DNA of 64,000 nt from Sporosalibacterium faouarense. Lineage in GTDB: Bacteria > Bacillota > Clostridia > Tissierellales > VENL01. Below the pieces are notes generated by a model, which saw nothing but the letters and a program-made list of their open reading frames with translations, was not told the DNA's origin and did no database searches. Position numbers and translations under genes: made by a program. The DNA is taken from NCBI RefSeq assembly GCF_016765695.1, contig NZ_JAETGO010000048.1, forward strand, positions 1-64,000, read 5' to 3'. Position 1 is the first letter of the stretch, and each line of letters begins with the position of its first letter. Of the stretch, positions 1-8,483 are shown one piece after another.

Positions 1-1
1 T

Positions 2-82
2 GAGATTGGGCAAATACTTAAGAAAGAGAAGAAAACTGCTTTGATGGTTACTCATGATATTGCTGAAGCTATGTGTACATAA
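2..82 (+). pseudogene. 5' side of interrupted NitT/TauT-type ABC transporter ATPase (partial, enters from outside the window)
   Basis: The frame starting at position 2 reads EIGQILKKEKKTALMVTHDIAEA and then MCT-stop. It contains the switch histidine (H-loop, VTHD) typical of ABC ATPases of the nitrate/sulfonate/taurine family. After GAAGCT at 65-70 the reading frame enters island sequence and stops at 80-82. The missing C-terminal part is found at 21605-21789. The truncated product would keep the switch region but lose about 60 C-terminal residues. Confidence 0.85.
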
Positions 83-84
83 AG
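63..84. other. attL-like junction of the island
   Basis: CTGAAGCTAT (63-72) is shared with the right junction. TATGTGTACATAAAG (70-84) is the right-hand arm of a reconstructed attP: its reverse complement matches 13 of 15 bases of the arm at 21589-21603. The 2-bp crossover of a serine integrase should lie inside the shared 10 bp. Confidence 0.75.
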
Positions 85-182
85 GTAGAAAAATTTTCAC
101 TTATTACTTTCATCCAATGCATCTACTTATCTTTATACATTAATTTAACTTATTTAAATAAAATTATAAACTCATGAATCTT

Positions 183-220
183 GAAAAGCAATAGTCACTA
201 ATATGTAACTACTGCTTTTC
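183..220. repeat. Stem-loop in the intergenic stretch 83-352
   Basis: Arms GAAAAGCAATAGT and ACTACTGCTTTTC pair with a single mismatch on the plus strand, which becomes a G-U pair on the minus strand. It lies downstream of the minus-strand gene ending at 353 and could be its terminator, but the T-run after it is poor. Nothing else was recognised in 83-352. Confidence 0.4.
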
Positions 221-352
221 ACCATTATTGCTATATTAATCATAAATAGTCTATTCTAAAATATATTAAATTCATTACCCAAATAAATTACAGTTATAGT
301 CTCTTCTTATTTATCAAATCTTTCTTAATAAACTCATATAAACTATATCCAA

Positions 353-2539
353 TTAAAAATTTTCTAACATTTCTTCGATCTGAGTGAAGTAAAGATGTAG
401 TGTATTATATTCTTTTTTGGTTATATCACCCGCATGAGCATCTACATGTCGATATTTATTAATTTTATCCATCGCTACATTAAAAAGGGCTATTTCCATT
501 GTAATAATATTATTAAATGCTGGGTATTCAGAAAGTATAATTTTTTTTAATTCTGAAAAGTACAATGAATTAATTAAATTTTTATCTTCTCTACGTTTTA
601 ATACTGAATCTATGTCTACTTTTATCTTTTTTTCAACTATATCATTCAGCTTGTCTTTTCCATATTTAATCATTAATGTTTGCTTCACAAGGGTTCTTAA
701 TTTTAGTTCTATGTTATTTCTTCTACTTGAAATAACTTCTCTAAATTCATCTTGACTATTTGGCATAATTTCATTCTTGTAATTACTATTCATATAGTTT
801 TTGATAGCATCAATTTCAATATAATAATTATTATTATTACTTTTATGTACTATTCCGTACCCCAATAAGTGTACTATACTCAACTCATTATGTTTGATCT
901 TTTCTGTGTACGACTTTTTATTCTCTAATGCTATATCTTTTAAGATATCAAATTCCCCAGGATACCACTTCTGTAACACAAACAAGATAGATTTTATATA
1001 GGAGATTAATTTAGTATCAATTTCTTCCTTATAGTCATCGAAATCTCTATTAGTAACTTTATATGGTCTTTGTGTAAAATGTGAGTTTAATATACTACAT
1101 ACATTTCTTATTAAGAAAGGATGTCCTCCATAGTAGCTATGCAACTTAAAGTAAACAGGTTCCTCAAATGATAATCCCATGTAACTTCCAATTTCTCCAA
1201 TCATTTCTCTTACATCTTCTAATGAAAATAAATCTAGATATGTTGTGCTAACATTATTAAAAATCGGGTTGTCAAAACCTTTTATAGATATATTCTCAGT
1301 TATCTTAGGATTAACTCCTGCTATGATAAACGAACAAAGATTCTGTTCTGACTGTATAATTGAACGAATTGTTTGCCAAAAAGATAAGAAATCCTCACCG
1401 TTTGTCCAATTTTCACTTCTAGATAATTCAAAAGTAATATGTTCAATTTCATCAAAAATCATCAGAATTCTTTTTTTTCTAATTTTATTAATTTCTTTTA
1501 AGGATTTTAAAAAACACTCTGAAGCATTTTTCTCATTATATTTAGTTGATAATGACTCTAATTTAAGACTGTATTTATCTTGAATACGAGTGATTATATG
1601 TTCTAAAAGTTCAAACCATCTCAAATTGTATACTCCTGGACTTTGACAATCAATAAATATACTCATACCTTTCCTGGTATCCACAAGACGTTCAACTGCA
1701 AATAATACTGATGTCTTTCCTGTCTTTCGTAATCCAAATAAACCTGTTTGCTCTCCAATACTATACTTATCAAAGAAATTATGCACTATATTGGAACGTC
1801 CATAAAAATAATTATCTGACTTTAATGGAGACTCCATTGCAAATAAATCACGTTGATAAAAGTATTCTCTTAATCTATTCTGCAACAATTTTGTATCTAA
1901 TTTATCCTCTAGTATTTCATCATATGAAAATGGAACTATTATTCTAGTCTCATCATTATTAGTATTACTTTTCTTTACAATTTCTCTAATATTTCTATCC
2001 TTACTAATTAAAATAATTACTACTGGATCTAATCTATTTGAGTAATCCATAAATAACTTGTCAACATAGTCCATCGCACGCTTATCATAATAACTAAATG
2101 GAGAAAAAAGCATCAAAACTTCATTAAACATGTTAAAGCTTTCTCTATACACTTCTGAAGGTTGTAAAAAATTAAAATAATAAGTAGCTGATTTAAATTT
2201 TTCTTCTCTTGAAAAAGTTATACCAAAAAACTGAGAAAACTTCTCAGAAATATTCTTCTCTTCATATGTACCTTTATAAACCAATTTAGATTTCTTACCT
2301 TTTGTTAATCTTTTTTTAAGATGTTCAACTCTATAATCTCTTAAAAATCTAATATTATTTGCTCTTTTCCCTTTTTCTGTTTTTGTAGGATGAAAAACAA
2401 CTTCCATCCCTTCTTTTAATACTACCTTGCTCTTATAGTTATTCAAATGAGTTATATGAAAAAAATAATCTGATTTATCTTCCCCTTCAATAAAACCAAA
2501 CGCTTTTTTTTCATTATATTTAACTACTGTTCCCTTCAT
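353..2539 (-). CDS. Cold-shock-domain / P-loop ATPase / HEPN-like protein, candidate defence protein
   Basis: The 728-residue protein has three visible parts. Residues 1-68 look like a cold-shock nucleic-acid-binding domain, with an RNP1-like KAFGFI (12-17) and RNP2-like YFFHITHL. Residues 95-235 form an unassigned alpha/beta region. Residues 245-500 are a P-loop ATPase with Walker A GLRKTGKTS (269-277) and Walker B ILMIFDEIEH (358-367), resembling archaeal-type/STAND ATPases. The C-terminus has RHVDAH (697-702), fitting the Rx4H motif of HEPN ribonuclease domains of the Swt1 kind. The ATG at 2537-2539 lies just after a CCCCC/GGGGG-type ribosome binding site. It stands alone near the left end of the island. 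The domain architecture suggests a nucleic-acid sensor with a switchable RNase. That role is inferred; HEPN assignment rests on one motif. Confidence 0.65.
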   Translation of the reverse strand: MKGTVVKYNEKKAFGFIEGEDKSDYFFHITHLNNYKSKVVLKEGMEVVFHPTKTEKGKRANNIRFLRDYRVEHLKKRLTKGKKSKLVYKGTYEEKNISEKFSQFFGITFSREEKFKSATYYFNFLQPSEVYRESFNMFNEVLMLFSPFSYYDKRAMDYVDKLFMDYSNRLDPVVIILISKDRNIREIVKKSNTNNDETRIIVPFSYDEILEDKLDTKLLQNRLREYFYQRDLFAMESPLKSDNYFYGRSNIVHNFFDKYSIGEQTGLFGLRKTGKTSVLFAVERLVDTRKGMSIFIDCQSPGVYNLRWFELLEHIITRIQDKYSLKLESLSTKYNEKNASECFLKSLKEINKIRKKRILMIFDEIEHITFELSRSENWTNGEDFLSFWQTIRSIIQSEQNLCSFIIAGVNPKITENISIKGFDNPIFNNVSTTYLDLFSLEDVREMIGEIGSYMGLSFEEPVYFKLHSYYGGHPFLIRNVCSILNSHFTQRPYKVTNRDFDDYKEEIDTKLISYIKSILFVLQKWYPGEFDILKDIALENKKSYTEKIKHNELSIVHLLGYGIVHKSNNNNYYIEIDAIKNYMNSNYKNEIMPNSQDEFREVISSRRNNIELKLRTLVKQTLMIKYGKDKLNDIVEKKIKVDIDSVLKRREDKNLINSLYFSELKKIILSEYPAFNNIITMEIALFNVAMDKINKYRHVDAHAGDITKKEYNTLHLYFTQIEEMLENF

Positions 2540-2613
2540 ATTCTAGCCCCCTTCAACTTAATAAAATTTAAAATGTACTTATGTCAATATATTAGGCAAT
2601 AAAGTGTATTATT

Positions 2614-2745
2614 TTATTGCAAGGTTTTCGAACTCTTAGGAGTAAGATAATCTATGTTTCCATGTATACGATTTCTGTTGTCACAATCCATGATAAACTT
2701 AAATAGCTCTATATCTGCTTTTTCAAAGATAAGAAGCGTTTTACG
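2614..2745 (-). pseudogene. Remnant of an IS3-family transposase (OrfB C-terminus)
   Basis: The minus strand encodes about 44 residues including FEKADIELFKFI and NRNRIHGNIDYLTP, which resemble the IS3/IS150 OrfB tail (typically YNxKRIHSxLGYxTPxEF). An in-frame stop lies just upstream and the frame ends at 2614. No catalytic DDE residues or terminal inverted repeats remain. This is the only recognisable content of the 330-bp gap between 2540 and 2870. Confidence 0.55.
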
Positions 2746-2870
2746 ACACTAAAAAAATACACTGACATTGCAATATGAAATCCCCATTTGAGTTTGAAAA
2801 TAAAAATGTTATTTAGATTAAATTTTTACTAAATTTAACTTGTCCTTTTTATTCACATAGGACCAACTAA

Positions 2871-5366
2871 TTAATTCACATTAGTCAATTCATTTTTCAT
2901 ATTAATTGATTTATCATTTAATCCATTTATTCTAAATTTATACCTCATATACATAGAAATCTTATCTTCATGAGTAGACATAATAATTTGTCTACCATTG
3001 AAATCATTTCTTAAAAGTTCCGTTAAAGATGCAATATTTAGATCATCCATCGTTTGAATTGGGTCATCTATCAATAATGTTTCTAAGTTATATTGTTTTT
3101 TATATACTTTATTTAATGCTAGCATCCAAGCTATAATTATACTTGATAACTGTCCAGCACTCATATAATGCAAAGCATCGTGTCCTGTCTCCATATCAGA
3201 AACAAATCGTAGTGTTTTAGAGTTAGATACTTCTCCCATCTCTAAAAATAGACCCATGCCTCTTTGATATGTCTGCATTATCTTACCACTATAGATATAG
3301 AAAGGAATTTCTATATCTTCTATGAGTTTCTCTTTCCTCTTATTTATATTATTTTCATAGACATCAACTATCTTTTGCAATGCCAATTTTTCTTTCCTAT
3401 CATCTTCCTTTTTATTTTTAGTCCACTTTTCTATTATGTTAATCACATTATTTAATTTATTTAGTTCTTCTTGTAATTTTTCTTTTTTTGCATAACTTGC
3501 ATCAAAATATTGTTTTTCAATATATTTCCTCTTATTACTTACATCCCTGATTGTCATCTTACTAATGTTCTGTTCACTTTCATTGAATTTATTTTTAAAT
3601 ACATTTTCAAATTCTTTTTTCTTTAGTTTTTTATTTTCTTTTTCAAATTCTTCACTTATTTCATTATAGCTATTATCTAAAATCTTTTTTAGTTTTGCAG
3701 CTAATTTTTCACTATCTACTACCTTGTTTCTTTCGCTATTTACATATTCATTGATCTGAATTTTATTTTTATCACACCACTTTATAAAGTTAAGAACTTT
3801 TTTTCTATTATCTTCTTTATTTTCATGAGATTTTTCCCCTTTATAGTTATAACATCTATTAATCTGTCCCCAGAACTCATCACTAATATTATTTTCATCA
3901 TTTTGTAAAAACATATCAATATTTTTTACTAATTTTAATATATGCTCTTCATATAATTCATCTCTTTTATCTCTTATCTGATTTATATTTTCATTTATAT
4001 ATTTTTCAAATTGTTTTTTCTTTACTTCAATTTGTCTTAACAATTTTCTGTAGCTCTCATAAGAATAACCACATAATGGACATTCATTATTTTCTATATC
4101 ACTATTTCTTATAGCTACTTTAAAATTCTTCTTAATTTCATCCCTTGTGTTATCTAAGTTTTGAATGATCTCATCCATACCATTAATATTTTTCTGTTTT
4201 TCTTTTATATCATTCAGTTTTTCAATAATCATGTCATATTCTGCGTCACATTCCAAGATGTTTTTAATTTTTTTAATTGTATCTTCTGACAGTTTTTTAA
4301 TTATATTCTCTTTCTTTAACAAATTTTTGTACGCTTTTAAATTATCAATCTTAGTTTTAAGATTTCTAATTTTTTTATATTCTTCTTCTTTATCTTTTAA
4401 CCAATGTCCTATAACTACTGTACATTTTAAAAACTCTATATCATTAGAGTATTCTTTAACTTCCTCTATGTAAAAATATTTTTTATAATCCTTATAATAC
4501 TTTATTATGTTTTCAATATCATCTAACTCACGATATATTTTCTCCTTATTATCTTTAGTTACCTTTATATCTTCCTTATCCCAGTAAACTTTTTCAACTA
4601 AGTGTTTTAATAAACATTTATAACTAATATCGACTTTTTCATCATTATCTATTTCTTTATTTATCTCTTGAATTTCAGATAATTTTGTTTTTTTCTTATT
4701 TTTATACCTTGTATAAATACTTCCTACTCGTTTAAAAAATGTATTTACTTTATCAAGTTCATCATTAGCTAGTTTTGTATCTGTTATTGAGCTTATGTAA
4801 TTTACCCTCTCACTTTCACTTTGTTTCAAATAGTACGTATTATCTTCTTGACTTATATAATAAAGTAAGTTGAAATATTCATCATGCTGTCCATTTATAA
4901 ACTTATAGGCTTCCCTGGGATTTTCTTCAAACTCTAATTGTTGATTTTCTATTTTTTTAAGTATATCATCTTCATGTATTGAATCATTGGCTGTATAAGT
5001 TTCAAAATTATCAAAGTTATCAGGTCGTTTAGCTTTCCTTCCTGTTAGTTTTTTAGGGTCATTATATTTTACAATTGTCTTAATATTATTATTCTCATTA
5101 ATCAATTCACATTTTATAACTATTGGCTTTTTTACATCCTTGTGATACAACAATTTATCGTATCCTGTACTTCCAGACGTAAGTAGATTATCTTCATTTC
5201 TTTTTATTTTATTAGTAAATGCAAGTTCTATTGCATCGAAAATTGTAGTCTTGCCAAACCCGTTAGGTCCATCCATTATAACCATATCCGAACCATCAAA
5301 ATGTAGTTTCAATTTACTTATTAGCTTAAAGTTCTCTATATAAAGTGATTTAACTCTATATCCCAT
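2871..5366 (-). CDS. SMC/RecF-like ABC ATPase, ATPase component of an ABC-three-component-like system
   Basis: Starting at the ATG at 5364-5366 (GGAG spaced 9 nt upstream; the ORF can be extended to a TTG at 5381), the protein has about 831 residues. Residues 33-41 are Walker A GPNGFGKTT. A long lysine/glutamate-rich coiled coil follows, with a CPLCG motif near its middle like the CxxC zinc hook of Rad50. Near the C-terminus are the ABC signature MSAGQLSS and a Walker B LLIDDP followed by a STHED switch histidine. This split-head layout is that of SMC/RecF ABC ATPases. The start overlaps the upstream gene's stop by 11 nt, which suggests translational coupling as the last gene of a three-gene operon. 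Membership in the ABC-3C class is inferred from architecture and gene order. Confidence 0.8.
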   Translation of the reverse strand: MGYRVKSLYIENFKLISKLKLHFDGSDMVIMDGPNGFGKTTIFDAIELAFTNKIKRNEDNLLTSGSTGYDKLLYHKDVKKPIVIKCELINENNNIKTIVKYNDPKKLTGRKAKRPDNFDNFETYTANDSIHEDDILKKIENQQLEFEENPREAYKFINGQHDEYFNLLYYISQEDNTYYLKQSESERVNYISSITDTKLANDELDKVNTFFKRVGSIYTRYKNKKKTKLSEIQEINKEIDNDEKVDISYKCLLKHLVEKVYWDKEDIKVTKDNKEKIYRELDDIENIIKYYKDYKKYFYIEEVKEYSNDIEFLKCTVVIGHWLKDKEEEYKKIRNLKTKIDNLKAYKNLLKKENIIKKLSEDTIKKIKNILECDAEYDMIIEKLNDIKEKQKNINGMDEIIQNLDNTRDEIKKNFKVAIRNSDIENNECPLCGYSYESYRKLLRQIEVKKKQFEKYINENINQIRDKRDELYEEHILKLVKNIDMFLQNDENNISDEFWGQINRCYNYKGEKSHENKEDNRKKVLNFIKWCDKNKIQINEYVNSERNKVVDSEKLAAKLKKILDNSYNEISEEFEKENKKLKKKEFENVFKNKFNESEQNISKMTIRDVSNKRKYIEKQYFDASYAKKEKLQEELNKLNNVINIIEKWTKNKKEDDRKEKLALQKIVDVYENNINKRKEKLIEDIEIPFYIYSGKIMQTYQRGMGLFLEMGEVSNSKTLRFVSDMETGHDALHYMSAGQLSSIIIAWMLALNKVYKKQYNLETLLIDDPIQTMDDLNIASLTELLRNDFNGRQIIMSTHEDKISMYMRYKFRINGLNDKSINMKNELTNVN

Positions 5367-6117
5367 TAACGTCCACTCCAATCATAGTCAGAATTTCTGA
5401 GTCATCCATTTCTTTTATTTCCTCTTGAGTTTTTCTTACAATCTCATCTACAAGTAACTCTTTATCTTCTCCTATGTCTTTAATAAAGTTATGTATTTTT
5501 TGTATGATATCATCTAATTTTCGCGTTTCTCTCTCATATCTAAGGAAAGGAATCTTTATAAACAGTGATGATACTAAAGAATATGAAGTTGATTTATAAG
5601 GGTTCTTCTTAAATTCTTTAAACATATCATTGTTATTAATTATAGAATATAACTTCTCTTTTATTAAAGTATTTGATTTATTAAACTTGTTACTGAATCT
5701 CTCGACTTGCTTATCAGTATAGAGAAGTACATTTTTCTTAAACATATACGGATCTTCTTCAACATCATATATAAGTTTCCTAGTATTTTCATTGTTTTTG
5801 AAATTTTCTTTTAAACTATCTACTTCTACACATACCATCAAACTCGTATTTTTTTCAATATCATAAGCATAATTAAGTCTATTTTCAGCTTTTTTAAAAT
5901 AATATATCATTTCTTTCTTAATATTTTTTAATTTAAGCATATCTGTATCTTTCAAAAATATAATCATGTGAAAGTTACTAAGTTTAGATTCCTTTCTAGG
6001 ATACCAGAACATACAAGTTATCTCTTTATCTTCACTTTTTTCATTCTCCAGGTTTTCTCTGTAAAATATATCTTCATACCCAAATGAATTAAATATTTTC
6101 TTTATTATTTTTTGCAT
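5356..6117 (-). CDS. Probable middle component of an ABC-three-component-like system
   Basis: The ATG at 6115-6117 is preceded by AGGA at a good distance, while the longer frame starts at a TTG at 6135. The product has about 253 residues and no catalytic motif I recognise; it is rich in lysine, glutamate and aromatic residues. It overlaps the upstream effector gene by 29 nt and the downstream ATPase gene by 11 nt, so all three are translated as a unit. In ABC-3C systems a small poorly conserved middle component lies between effector and ATPase genes, and the size and position here fit. The assignment is from context, not from a sequence signature. Confidence 0.6.
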   Translation of the reverse strand: MQKIIKKIFNSFGYEDIFYRENLENEKSEDKEITCMFWYPRKESKLSNFHMIIFLKDTDMLKLKNIKKEMIYYFKKAENRLNYAYDIEKNTSLMVCVEVDSLKENFKNNENTRKLIYDVEEDPYMFKKNVLLYTDKQVERFSNKFNKSNTLIKEKLYSIINNNDMFKEFKKNPYKSTSYSLVSSLFIKIPFLRYERETRKLDDIIQKIHNFIKDIGEDKELLVDEIVRKTQEEIKEMDDSEILTMIGVDVNGI

Positions 6118-7600
6118 AGTCTTCAATCCTTTCAAATAAACTTCTTTTATCGATAATTTCTAAACTTTTAACATCCATGAAGTGTTTTTCAACAACCTCT
6201 TTATCATCTAATCCTATTTTATGGGAGTATCTATTCATAAATTTAGATCTCCAATTTAAAGTTTCTTCTTTCGTTATATTCACTTTATTTGAAATAAGCG
6301 AGTCTACATTATATAAGTTTCCAGCATTATCTATATTTGAATAAATCTTCTCTATAAGTAACCTTTTTTTGGTATCTGCTTCAATCTCTTCATTAATTGT
6401 GGTTATCATATAATTAGTACCTTGTAACTTAAATCTCGCATTTGCATCTATTTCTATATTATGCTCAAGGGTCTTTGTAACAATATCAAAGAAAACATTT
6501 TTTAGAGAATCAAGTTGTAATAAATTATTGTAATACACACGAATATCTTTATCTTTTAAATGGTGAGGTGAGATTCCTACGCAAAAATCTTTGATTCTAT
6601 TACAATACATGTCTGAATGTCTAAATTGTTCTATAAAGTCATTTAATTTATTTGCTTTACTTAATAATTTATTTTTTTTCTCATTTTCTTCTATCTCATA
6701 TATCTCATTTAAATCTTCCCTATAGCTTTGGTACTTCTTTTCAAACAATTTCCTTAAGTACATATCCCAATCTTTTTGTTTAATAATCTTGCTAGAAATT
6801 AACTTACATAGTTCGCATAAAGAAATAGTTCTTAAGTTTTTCTTTTCATTCTCATCTACTCTATCATCCACAATGTATTGATGACGTTTACGGACTAACT
6901 CGTCTATTTTATGATTTAATTGTAGTCTAATATTCATAATATCATCAGGATATATCTCAATATTATATTTATAATAATACTTTTGTATTTCATCATCAAT
7001 TAATTTTTCTATTTTTTCCAAATCGCAATATGTTTTTTCTTCTTCTCCAATCTGATATTTGAAGACAGATATATCGTCAGATAATTCATCCTTAAATTGC
7101 ACCTTTTTTATTAAATGAAGGTACCCCTTTGGATAATTTTCGACTTTATACTGATCTATCAATTTTTTTATACTATCAATAGCAGTAGTGTAATCAGAGG
7201 AGTTACATCCCTTACGAGCTTTAACTTGATGTAATGAATAGTAATAGTTATCTTCATAATTGTTTTTTAATGAGAAATCTTCTATCCATTCTATTTCTAA
7301 ATCAGAACTTAAACATAAGTCACTTTCATTAATATGTTTTAGAGCTACATATAGAGCTACATGTCCTTGATATAAATATCCACTCCATGTCGGTGTAGCA
7401 TCATGACCTAAAAGTTCTTCTAAATTACCATGTTTATGGTAAATACCAATCCACTCTGTTAATTTACCTTTCCAAAGTCCATATTTGTTAGCAATTTCAT
7501 CTCTTTTTTTCTTTTTTGCTTCTTTGTCTGTTCCACATCTCTCATACTCTTCAATTGCTTCTAACACAATTTCTGTTATTTCTCTTAAAGTTCTTTTCAT
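6089..7600 (-). CDS. Nuclease-like effector of an ABC-three-component-like system
   Basis: The 503-residue protein begins with a helix-rich, HTH-like segment (residues 1-60). Residues 72-130 carry WSGYLYQGHVAL, then EIEWIEDF (E104, D108) and HQVKARK (Q125, K127). This arrangement (G/YQ motif, acidic pair, QxK) matches restriction-endonuclease-fold domains of the Cap4/DUF4297 kind. The long C-terminal part is unassigned, as is usual for the docking half of ABC-3C effectors. The ATG at 7600 follows GAGGTGAG. It is the first gene of the operon, and a perfect palindrome lies 26-40 nt upstream. A role in DNA cleavage upon activation by the ATPase is inference from the family. Confidence 0.65.
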   Translation of the reverse strand: MKRTLREITEIVLEAIEEYERCGTDKEAKKKKRDEIANKYGLWKGKLTEWIGIYHKHGNLEELLGHDATPTWSGYLYQGHVALYVALKHINESDLCLSSDLEIEWIEDFSLKNNYEDNYYYSLHQVKARKGCNSSDYTTAIDSIKKLIDQYKVENYPKGYLHLIKKVQFKDELSDDISVFKYQIGEEEKTYCDLEKIEKLIDDEIQKYYYKYNIEIYPDDIMNIRLQLNHKIDELVRKRHQYIVDDRVDENEKKNLRTISLCELCKLISSKIIKQKDWDMYLRKLFEKKYQSYREDLNEIYEIEENEKKNKLLSKANKLNDFIEQFRHSDMYCNRIKDFCVGISPHHLKDKDIRVYYNNLLQLDSLKNVFFDIVTKTLEHNIEIDANARFKLQGTNYMITTINEEIEADTKKRLLIEKIYSNIDNAGNLYNVDSLISNKVNITKEETLNWRSKFMNRYSHKIGLDDKEVVEKHFMDVKSLEIIDKRSLFERIEDYAKNNKENI

Positions 7601-7625
7601 CTACTCACCTCAACATTATCAAAAA

Positions 7626-7640
7626 ATGAAATTATTTCAT
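7626..7640. promoter_or_regulatory. Candidate operator of the ABC-3C-like operon, ATGAAA-N3-TTTCAT
   Basis: ATGAAATTATTTCAT is a perfect inverted repeat located between a plausible minus-strand -10 (TATAAT read on the minus strand at 7663-7668) and the operon start at 7600. The same half-sites with N4 spacing occur at 8413-8428 and 14281-14296. A downstream roadblock or leader operator is the inferred role. The rest of the divergent gap 7641-7920 is AT-rich with no gene seen. Confidence 0.5.
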
Positions 7641-7920
7641 CGCTATATTTACAAACTTCAACATTATATTCTATTAGTCCTTTGTTGAAAAAAATATGTT
7701 TTTGTCGATTTTTAGTTCCTTATTTTTAAATTTAATAACATAATTTATAGAATATCATACCTTCTTGATTATAATTTTAAGTATTTTATATATTTATTAG
7801 CTTTAAATAATGGCTTTTAGTTTTTTTCTTAATATCAATTGAAATATTAAATATAGTATAAATTAATTCTGTTTATATTTTCCTATTTTTGTCCATACTC
7901 CTAATAAGGGGGTATCGGAC

Positions 7921-8385
7921 ATGCCTAAGATATATAAAGAATTTGGAGAAAATATTAGAAAGTACAGAAAAAACAAAAAATTATCCACACCTGAGTTTGC
8001 TAAAAGGATTGGTGTATCAACAGGTCTTGTGAATAACATAGAAAATGGAAGACATGATGTTTTCAAACTAGAGTTGATATTTAAAATGGCTGCAGAATTA
8101 GATGTTTCACTTATACAACTATTAGACATTACTTCTATTAACCTAGATGATCTTGCTTTATTAGAAGAACTTAATTCTACTTTAACAAAAGATATCAGTG
8201 ATGGTTCAAAAAGAATACATGAACTAAATAAACATCTCAATAAAATCATTAAGACTTTCATACTAGTAGCAGCAAAGTATGACTGTAATGAAGAAGCTAT
8301 TAATTACATAAGTAATCATTTGATAGAGCAACTCAACTTTATAAAAAAACTAGATAATTTCAATGCTAAAGTCCCTGTTTCATAG
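7921..8385 (+). CDS. XRE-family helix-turn-helix regulator
   Basis: The 154-residue protein has an N-terminal HTH_XRE domain at about residues 7-64: FGENIRKYRKNKKLSTPEFAKRIG, then a recognition-helix region VSTGLVNNIENG and LELIFKMAAELDVSLIQLLD. The C-terminal 90 residues are helical and unassigned, possibly for oligomerisation. AAGGGGG precedes the ATG. It is divergent from the ABC-3C-like operon and upstream of the nuclease gene, so it is the obvious candidate reader of the ATGAAA/TTTCAT palindromes. It has its own terminator overlapping the stop codon. Confidence 0.9.
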   Translation: MPKIYKEFGENIRKYRKNKKLSTPEFAKRIGVSTGLVNNIENGRHDVFKLELIFKMAAELDVSLIQLLDITSINLDDLALLEELNSTLTKDISDGSKRIHELNKHLNKIIKTFILVAAKYDCNEEAINYISNHLIEQLNFIKKLDNFNAKVPVS

Positions 8386-8397
8386 GGACTATTTTTT
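8370..8397 (+). terminator. Rho-independent terminator of the XRE gene
   Basis: AGTCCCT (8370-8376) pairs with AGGGACT (8384-8390), followed by a run of six T (8392-8397). The stop codon TAG at 8383-8385 sits inside the hairpin. Confidence 0.85.
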
Positions 8398-8406
8398 ATG
8401 TCTTTT

Positions 8407-8434
8407 ATTTATATGAAACTTATTTCATATAAAT
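8407..8434. promoter_or_regulatory. Long palindrome upstream of the nuclease gene, candidate operator
   Basis: Arms ATTTATATGAAA and TTTCATATAAAT (12 bp, perfect) are separated by CTTA. The inner ATGAAA-N4-TTTCAT (8413-8428) is shared with 14281-14296 and, with N3, with 7626-7640. It lies 50 nt before the start of the Cas4-like gene, and no T-run follows, so an operator is more likely than a terminator. Confidence 0.55.
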
Positions 8435-8483
8435 GAATAGTTTTTATGAATCTACACAACCTATTAGCAAGGAGGTGTAGTAA

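Noticed and set aside
7863-8261. Minus-strand open frame over the XRE gene
   Set aside because: It is antisense to a clear HTH protein, has no ribosome binding site and no family resemblance; similar antisense frames across the window were treated the same way.
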